Assembly (NCBI GenBank): GCA_945874895.1
Contig: CAMCIC010000002.1
Span: 124,001 to 188,000, forward strand
Direction: 5' to 3'
Origin: Akkermansia muciniphila
GTDB lineage: Bacteria > Verrucomicrobiota > Verrucomicrobiia > Verrucomicrobiales > Akkermansiaceae
Length of the DNA: 64,000 nt
Shown here: positions 57,751 to 64,000 of the stretch, in pieces
How the letters are laid out: every line of letters starts with the position of its first letter
How positions within the stretch are numbered: the stretch's first letter is position 1
Position numbers and translations under genes: made by a program
Notes under the pieces: generated by a model
What the model was told of the DNA's origin: nothing
The model's input: only the letters and a program-made list of their open reading frames with translations
Databases searched by the model: none

Positions 57751-59889
57751 TTATGCGCCGGGAAGTTCGATGAAACCTTCCAGCTTGCGAATGCGTGTGG
57801 GGTGACGCATCTTGCGAAGAGCCTTCGCCTCGATCTGACGAATCCGCTCGCGCGTGACCTGGAACTGGCGGCCCACTTCCTCCAGCGTTCGCGAGTAGCC
57901 ATCCTTGAGACCGAAACGCTGCTCCAAAACCTCACGCTCCCGTTCGGTGAGGCTGTCCAGCACATCCTTGATTTTGTCTTTAAGCATCGAAAAGCCCGCT
58001 TCCTCCATCGGATTGTCAGCGGACTTGTCTTCGATGAAGTCACCAAACGACGTATCGTCGCTATCCCCCACGGGTGCTTGCAATGAAATCGGCTGTTGCG
58101 CCATTTTTAATACGGCACGCACACGCTCCACCGGCAAATGGATTTCCTCAGCGATTTCCTCTGGCGATGGTTCGCGGCCGTATTCCTGGACCAACTGCTT
58201 CTGCACACGCATGAGCTTGTTGATGGTCTCGATCATATGCACCGGAATGCGGATCGTGCGGGCCTGGTCGGCAATCGAGCGAGTGATGGCTTGGCGGATC
58301 CACCAAGTCGCGTAGGTAGAAAACTTGTAGCCGCGTCGATACTCGAATTTCTCGACCGCTTTCATCAACCCCATGTTTCCTTCTTGGATCAAGTCGAGGA
58401 ACGAAAGACCGCGGTTGGTGTATTTTTTCGCAATCGAAATCACCAAGCGCAGGTTCGCTTCGACCATTTCCGTTTTGGCTTTCAAGGCCATCTTCATCCA
58501 GTGGCGCAGTTGGGCATGGGCTTCATCGAAGGTCTCGATGGTATGCCAAGCGTGTTGCTGCAGCTCGCGCACGATGTTCTGCGTAGCCTTATCGTCAGCA
58601 TTGGTCTGGATCTTGCGGCCGTATTTCCAGAACTTTTGCTGGTATTCGTCCACTCTCTCGCAGAAATCCTCAATGATCTTCTGCTTGAAGTAAAACTTCA
58701 CATAGTGACGATTGAGATTTGAGATGTTCTTGGCGAACTCCTCTTGAAGTTTTTTCAGCCCACGAGGATTCTTGGCCGTCATCTGGCGGAACAGGTCATC
58801 GTTCTCCGCATGCATCGCTTTCAGCTGATCACATAGACGGGGCAAGCCCTTCATGTAGCGCTCACGACTTTCAATCTTTTTATCAAGAATCACGCGATCG
58901 AATCGCTCCTTGCCTTTGAGCAACTTGTCCGCCAGATCGAGATAGTCGAGATGCATGAAGCCGAACTGGTGCAAATGTCGTGCGACCTCGATTTCAGCAT
59001 CCTCGATGCGCTTGCTGATTTCCACTTCCTGTTCGCGCGTCAGCAATGGTACTTGGCCCATCTGCTTGAGATACATGCGCACTGGGTCGTCAAGAATATC
59101 GAGCTTCTGCTCCCCTTTCGAGTCGTCCTCATCGAGTTCGCTTTCGTCGCCACGGCGATCTTTGAAACGATCGACCTCAGAGGCATCGATGATGTCAAAT
59201 TCCATCGAACGCAACTGATCCATGATCGCCTCGACATCGTTAGGATCTACGATGTTGTTAGGCAGAATCTCATTGATGTCATCGTAGGTCAGGTATTCCT
59301 GTTCCTTGGCGAGCTTAATGAGTTCACGAATTTTTTCCTGAATTTCCGGGGTGTGGATGCGAGGTTTGTCCTTCCCACCTTTTTTGCCGGTTTTTTTGAC
59401 CTCCACGGGCGCTTCCACCGCAGTGACGGCAGTCTTGGAAGATTGGGGATTCGCGGGGGTGGAATCTTTCTTTTTGCGATCGGTGGGAGCGGTCGCTGCG
59501 GTTTTGGTCGCTGCGGTTTTGGTTGCAGCGGATTTCGGCTCAGCGGTTTTGGTCGTCGCTTGAGCAGCCTTTGTGGCCGGTGCCTTTTTCGTCACAGCAG
59601 CAGCGGATTCTTTTACCACAGGTGCCACTTTCGCAGGTGCCTTCACCGCCGATTTGGCAGGAGTTTTCTTAGCGACTTTCGCAACTGGTTTTTGGCGAGC
59701 CAACGGGGCAGACTTCGACGGCTGTTTTGCAGGTGTTTTGGATTTGACCGCTACTGGTTTCGCTTGGCCGACACCTTTGCTCTTCACAGCCACTTTCTTT
59801 TTAGCGGATGGAGCTACCTTCGCGGCGGATTTAGAGCCTGCGGGGGTGGATGATTTGGTCGGCTTGAGAGGTGCTTTCTTGGTTGCCAT
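57751..59889 (-). CDS. rpoD: Primary RNA polymerase sigma factor RpoD with long Lys/Ala/Pro-rich N-terminal extension
   Basis: sigma1.1 ([29 protein letters not shown]), [28 protein letters not shown], 2.x [37 protein letters not shown], 4.x; ~190 aa basic tail before sigma1.1. Start ATG at 59889 (MATKKAPLK). Confidence 0.96.
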   Translation of the reverse strand: MATKKAPLKPTKSSTPAGSKSAAKVAPSAKKKVAVKSKGVGQAKPVAVKSKTPAKQPSKSAPLARQKPVAKVAKKTPAKSAVKAPAKVAPVVKESAAAVTKKAPATKAAQATTKTAEPKSAATKTAATKTAATAPTDRKKKDSTPANPQSSKTAVTAVEAPVEVKKTGKKGGKDKPRIHTPEIQEKIRELIKLAKEQEYLTYDDINEILPNNIVDPNDVEAIMDQLRSMEFDIIDASEVDRFKDRRGDESELDEDDSKGEQKLDILDDPVRMYLKQMGQVPLLTREQEVEISKRIEDAEIEVARHLHQFGFMHLDYLDLADKLLKGKERFDRVILDKKIESRERYMKGLPRLCDQLKAMHAENDDLFRQMTAKNPRGLKKLQEEFAKNISNLNRHYVKFYFKQKIIEDFCERVDEYQQKFWKYGRKIQTNADDKATQNIVRELQQHAWHTIETFDEAHAQLRHWMKMALKAKTEMVEANLRLVISIAKKYTNRGLSFLDLIQEGNMGLMKAVEKFEYRRGYKFSTYATWWIRQAITRSIADQARTIRIPVHMIETINKLMRVQKQLVQEYGREPSPEEIAEEIHLPVERVRAVLKMAQQPISLQAPVGDSDDTSFGDFIEDKSADNPMEEAGFSMLKDKIKDVLDSLTEREREVLEQRFGLKDGYSRTLEEVGRQFQVTRERIRQIEAKALRKMRHPTRIRKLEGFIELPGA

Positions 59890-60049
59890 ATGGTTGTGAT
59901 ATCCAGTCAATCAGTGGGGACAGGAGAAAATTTGGACAAAATTCACCTATGTTAGGGGCTTGCCGGACGGCGAGCGGGGCGGATGCTACATGATGCGGCA
60001 AAAATTGTCAAGGTAGAACGAAGGAAAATCAAAAAAACTCAGGGTGGGC

Positions 60050-60823
60050 TCAACGTGTGACCCCGCGCGAGGAACCTTCCACAAATGCAATCAAAGAATG
60101 GACGTGCGGATGAGCCGCAGCCGATGTGGCTTTGAGCGAACTGATCGCGACTGACATGTTGATGTCTTTTTTCAAAAACAGCCGTTTGTAAGCAGACTTT
60201 AAGGCGCGGATATCGTCCTCGCTGAAGCCGCGCCGCTGCAAACCCACCACGTTCAATCCACGGGTGGATGCTGGATTGCCATCGACAATCATAAAAGGTG
60301 GAATGTCCTGTACGATTTTGGAACAGCCTCCCGTGATCGAATGCTCGCCTACCCGACAAAATTGATGAACTGCGGTCAATCCTGAGATGATCGCATGATT
60401 CCCCACCACCACATGTCCCGCCAAAGTAGCGTTGTTCGACATGATGATGTGATCGCCGAGTTGGCAATCGTGAGCGACATGGGAATAGCAAAGGAACAGA
60501 TTGTGGTTGCCGATGCGAGTTGGGATTTCCGCGTGGGTGCCTCGATGCACCGTGGTGTTTTCTCGGAAGACATTCGAGTCACCGATCTCCAAATGCGTCG
60601 GTTCACCGATGTATTTGAGATCCTGGGTTTTCCCCCCGATCATGGCAAAGGGGAAAAACTCATTTTCCTTGCCGATCCTGCAGGGTCCGTCCATCACCAC
60701 ATGGGAATGCAGAACGCAGCGATCACCCAGCACCACGTGATCGCCAATCACACAATAAGGACCGATCTTCACATCAGCACCGATTTCAGCGCGTGGGGAA
60801 ATAATGGCGGTGGGATGAATCAC
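60050..60823 (-). CDS. lpxA: Acyl-ACP--UDP-N-acetylglucosamine O-acyltransferase
   Basis: MIHPTAIISPRAEIGADVKIGPYCVIGDHVVLGDRCVLHSHVVMDGPCRIG hexapeptide repeats; YSHVAHDCQLGDHIIMSN. Confidence 0.95.
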   Translation of the reverse strand: MIHPTAIISPRAEIGADVKIGPYCVIGDHVVLGDRCVLHSHVVMDGPCRIGKENEFFPFAMIGGKTQDLKYIGEPTHLEIGDSNVFRENTTVHRGTHAEIPTRIGNHNLFLCYSHVAHDCQLGDHIIMSNNATLAGHVVVGNHAIISGLTAVHQFCRVGEHSITGGCSKIVQDIPPFMIVDGNPASTRGLNVVGLQRRGFSEDDIRALKSAYKRLFLKKDINMSVAISSLKATSAAAHPHVHSLIAFVEGSSRGVTR

Positions 60824-60869
60824 GGCAAGAAAATGTCAGTGGGATGATGAGAAAACAGGAACTCAGGCG

Positions 60870-61592
60870 CTAGCGCCCATCAGCCAAGCGAGCCGCCAGC
60901 ATTTCCGGCAGACCAGCATCGATGATTTTCTGTTGGGTCTTCGCAATATCGTATTCCAAGCGGCGGAACACCAACAGCTTGGATTCCTGGTCATAGATCG
61001 CGTAACAAGCACGCCAGTCACCATCGCGAGGTTGTCCCACCGAACCTACATTGATAAAATACTTCGAGCCCGGCTCGATCACGATCGTCCCCGCAGGAAC
61101 CTCGTGGACCTTGGAGTCCTTGACGTAGACGCGCGGCACATGGGTGTGACCGTGAAAACAAACCTGGGTGAACTGATAAGAGAAGTTCGACATCGCATCA
61201 AAGCGATTCGTCACGTAGTTCCAGTGCGTCGGTTGATCGAGAGTGCTGTGAACAATGGTGAAATCGGATACCTGCCGCACCATGCGCAGCTTGCGCAACC
61301 ACTCGCGCTGTTCCTCCGTAAGCTGTTGCCGCGTCCACATCAGGGCACGGGCCGCCGTGGGATTCATCGAATCCAGCGAGTGATCGCCTGAGGCATCCTC
61401 ATCGTGATTGCCCTTCACGACGGGACAGTTCATCGATCGTACCAATTCCAAGCACTCCGCAGGATTGGCATTGTAACCGACCAAGTCCCCCAAACACACA
61501 AAGTCCGTGCAACCTTGTTCACGGGCATCGGCAACCACCACCTCGAGGGCTTCGAGGTTGGCGTGAATGTCACCAAAAAGAGCTACGCGCAT
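60870..61592 (-). CDS. Metallophosphoesterase family protein
   Basis: MRVALFGDIHANLEALEVV; CLGDLVGYNANPAECL; VKGNHDE; CFHGHTHVPRVY. Confidence 0.92.
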   Translation of the reverse strand: MRVALFGDIHANLEALEVVVADAREQGCTDFVCLGDLVGYNANPAECLELVRSMNCPVVKGNHDEDASGDHSLDSMNPTAARALMWTRQQLTEEQREWLRKLRMVRQVSDFTIVHSTLDQPTHWNYVTNRFDAMSNFSYQFTQVCFHGHTHVPRVYVKDSKVHEVPAGTIVIEPGSKYFINVGSVGQPRDGDWRACYAIYDQESKLLVFRRLEYDIAKTQQKIIDAGLPEMLAARLADGR

Positions 61593-61682
61593 GAGTTACA
61601 GATGATTGGACGGCGCAAGATGCAGGAAATCCGCCGCACCTGTCGAGCCAAACCGCACGATGAAGCAAAAAAAATGATTGTC

Positions 61683-62576
61683 TCAACGGGATGATGCGCG
61701 CGACTGCAGTAGGGAAATCGCATGATCCACACCTGCGGTGGGCAACAACTCCGCGTTGTTCTGCTTGTAAATCGTCAGCATGCGCAAAGCCGTGGACTCA
61801 TCCGCAAAACATCGTTTCACCAAATCCATCGTTGGGGCAGCATGGGGTTGCGACCATTCCAAAACAAACAGGAGGCAACACAGGGTATCCACCCGATTGC
61901 GATCGCGTTCAAACAGTTGGCGCGCTAACAGCAGCGCATCATTTTGCCGACCCTCGACGCGGGCGAGACTATACAACCAAGCACGGGCCTCGAAGTTCCT
62001 CGCTTTGCCCGTTTTCCAGGCCTTCTCATAAGCCTCGGCGGATTTCGCGTAGTTAGGATATTTCTCCGGGGTGCCGTAAAAACGCCCCAAGCTGGACAGC
62101 AGCGTCCAGTCATCGGGATTGTTCAAGACCCCTCGCTCCAAAAAGGCCCGACCTTTGAGCACATAGGCTCGGTGCGAGGCTTCTTGCCGCGCCGCGGGCC
62201 AGTCTTCCCGCTCCTTGCAATCCATGGCCGCATTGTAGGCCATGTGCCATGCACCCACATCCCAATAATACGAGGTCCGCGGTTGCAAGGCCACGATCAA
62301 GGAAAACTGATCGGTGAGCTTCACCCAGTCGCGTTTTTCAAATGAACCGTAGGCCGCAAGATTCAAAAAAGTCGCCACTACCGTGCGCAATCCACCCAGC
62401 GAGACCGTCGCGCAGGTTTGCCCGATCTTTTCCCGCACCCCCACCTCTAGCGGACGCCACAAAAGCCCGTCCCGCTCGAAGGCACTCTGCGTCCGCTCCT
62501 CCCAAGGCGCCTTGACCCACCCCGCGAGCAGCAGGGTAGTCGATACCACCAGTATGTTGCGCCACAGTTTCATCAA
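61683..62576 (-). CDS. Hypothetical TPR-like protein encoded with ABC transporter
   Basis: 297 aa; N-term hydrophobic segment; helical repeats; ATG directly abuts the stop codon of the permease gene. Confidence 0.65.
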   Translation of the reverse strand: MMKLWRNILVVSTTLLLAGWVKAPWEERTQSAFERDGLLWRPLEVGVREKIGQTCATVSLGGLRTVVATFLNLAAYGSFEKRDWVKLTDQFSLIVALQPRTSYYWDVGAWHMAYNAAMDCKEREDWPAARQEASHRAYVLKGRAFLERGVLNNPDDWTLLSSLGRFYGTPEKYPNYAKSAEAYEKAWKTGKARNFEARAWLYSLARVEGRQNDALLLARQLFERDRNRVDTLCCLLFVLEWSQPHAAPTMDLVKRCFADESTALRMLTIYKQNNAELLPTAGVDHAISLLQSRASSR

Positions 62577-63503
62577 TTAGAACTCTTTGTCGGAAAAGAC
62601 ATACCAGGAAAGCAAGGTGTAGAGCACCACGTAAAAAGCCGATAGCCCGGACAAATGCCCGACCGCCGTCAAGGCAATCTGTTGCCCTTGTATCGCCGCA
62701 TCCGTAATGTTGAAAAGTTGGTAATTCGGAAAAACCATCGCCACACATTTCATAAACAGACTCGTCAGGGTAGTGGTGCCCACCGTGGCAGTCGCGCGAT
62801 AAAACTCGGCGGCATCCGATTGAAAACTGCCAGCGAGATAACTCATGAAGGACACGATGATCGTGAACAAGGTGCTGGTGGAGAACGTGGACAAGAGCAA
62901 AGAAACGGCACCCACGATGGCAGCCTGCAGGAAAATGGCGAGAACACCGGCTTGCAAGGACCACGTCACGCCCTGCATCTGAATATCGCTCCGCATCGAA
63001 TCAATCGCCTGCTGGCTCCAACCCCGGCCCACCGCCATGGTCACCTGCTGGTCGAGCAAAATGCCCGTGCGATAGCCCAGGACGAGAGTCATGATCGCAC
63101 TCATGAGAAACAGGGAGACAAAAATCAACGCCAATACCCCTGCGAGTTTTCCGACGAGATAATCCAACCGCGGCACAGGTTTGGCGAGGATGGTGTAAAG
63201 CGTGCGGTCTTCCACATCCTTCGGCAACAGCAAGGCGGTGGCAGCGATGGCGAATACCAGAGCGAACAATTTCATCACCCCCATGCACCAACTCTTCAAG
63301 AGCACCAACTCGCCAGTGTAGACCGCCTCCGGTCCATCATACTGCGGCAAATCCAGAAACTGCGCGACCAGGGCGATCATCGCAAAAATCATCAGAAAAT
63401 AAAACACCTTCATCCGCACCAACTGGGTGAACGTGTTCATCGCGATCACACTCACACGCCGAGGTTGCAGCCATCGATTGCTTCGTTTCTTGCCCATATC
63501 CAT
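62577..63503 (-). CDS. ABC-2-type transporter permease
   Basis: About six hydrophobic segments; LLPKDVEDRTLYTILAKPVPRLDYLVGKLAGVL typical of ABC-2/NosY-like permeases. Confidence 0.85.
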   Translation of the reverse strand: MDMGKKRSNRWLQPRRVSVIAMNTFTQLVRMKVFYFLMIFAMIALVAQFLDLPQYDGPEAVYTGELVLLKSWCMGVMKLFALVFAIAATALLLPKDVEDRTLYTILAKPVPRLDYLVGKLAGVLALIFVSLFLMSAIMTLVLGYRTGILLDQQVTMAVGRGWSQQAIDSMRSDIQMQGVTWSLQAGVLAIFLQAAIVGAVSLLLSTFSTSTLFTIIVSFMSYLAGSFQSDAAEFYRATATVGTTTLTSLFMKCVAMVFPNYQLFNITDAAIQGQQIALTAVGHLSGLSAFYVVLYTLLSWYVFSDKEF

Positions 63504-64000
63504 TTAGTCTTTTCCTCCCTTCGTTTCCTCCAGAAACAAACGCTCCAGAGTCGTGCGCGGCCTACCCGTCCGCACCCAGCTGGCCGCCGTATCACGACCG
63601 ACCATGCGTTCGATCTCCGCGACCAATTCCGGACCCGCATCCTGCAGCACGATCTCGGTTTGGTTCTCCACCGCGATCAAATCTTCCAATCGACCCTCCT
63701 TGACCATTTTCCCTTGGAAAATGATGCCGACGTGATCACACACCTCCTGCACCTGCTCCAGCAAGTGAGAACAAAGAAAAACCGTTTTGCCGCGATCGCG
63801 CAAACGCAAGATGAGATCGCGAATCTGCCGCGAACCGATGGGATCCACGCCCGCCGTCGGCTCATCCAGAATCAACAACCGAGGATCCTGGACCAAAGCT
63901 TGGGCGAGGCCGATGCGTTGCAACATGCCTTTCGAATACCCCCCCAATCTGCGATCACGCGCGTCACGCAGATCGACCAGTTCTAACAATTCGTCGATGC
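63504..64000 (-). CDS. ABC transporter ATP-binding protein, 5' end beyond window
   Basis: LGGYSKGMLQRIGLAQALVQDPRLLILDEPTAGVDPIGSRQIRDLILRLRDRGKTVFLCSHLLEQV; frame open through window end. Confidence 0.9.
   Translation of the reverse strand, partial: IDELLELVDLRDARDRRLGGYSKGMLQRIGLAQALVQDPRLLILDEPTAGVDPIGSRQIRDLILRLRDRGKTVFLCSHLLEQVQEVCDHVGIIFQGKMVKEGRLEDLIAVENQTEIVLQDAGPELVAEIERMVGRDTAASWVRTGRPRTTLERLFLEETKGGKD

Noticed and set aside
58951-59853. 300 aa Phe/Gly/Arg-rich plus-strand ORF
   Set aside because: Antisense of the rpoD N-terminal tail, same artefact as above.
62655-63986. 443 aa plus-strand ORF opposite the ABC permease and ATPase genes
   Set aside because: Composition (His/Arg/Gln rich) and exact antisense to two clear ABC genes; typical shadow ORF in GC-biased codons.
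1-64000. CRISPR array, prophage, transposase, restriction-modification or known antiphage system
   Set aside because: No regularly spaced repeats with unique spacers, no transposase/integrase/Cas/methylase motifs found in the ORF translations.

Overview
64 kb chromosomal window read as a dense, mostly housekeeping region, probably from a Verrucomicrobiota bacterium. The taxon is an inference from secreted proteins ending in an 'EYALGGNP'-type C-terminal module, FolE2, a three-gene SdhCAB and the overall gene content. I support about 56 protein-coding genes (including two cut by the window edges), two tRNAs (Asn-GTT, Pro-TGG), several intrinsic terminators or structured intergenic elements, and two families of dispersed repeats. 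Clear housekeeping genes: folE2, rpsR, rpmG, scpB, pheA, sdhB/A/C, pgsA, mlaF-like, avtA-like, ctaA, purL, valS, priA, actP plus DUF485, serS, mazG, rex, rpoD, lpxA. No phage, CRISPR array or transposase was seen. The most interesting items are: (1) a tight nucleotidyltransferase / NahK-like kinase / epimerase operon, probably for amino-sugar or hexose salvage; (2) histone-H1-like Lys/Ala/Pro tails on both the primary sigma factor and a DksA/TraR-like protein whose zinc finger has lost two of four cysteines; (3) a divergent BrnT/BrnA-like toxin-antitoxin pair; (4) a small-ORF island at 13.0-14.5 kb with a repeated ~61 bp element, possibly cassette-like; (5) a pseudopilin-like gene flanked by ~73 bp direct repeats and REP-like hairpins; (6) unusual nested RNA structures at 38.2 kb and 49.85 kb. 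I do not see a large, obviously new multi-gene defence or mobile system.
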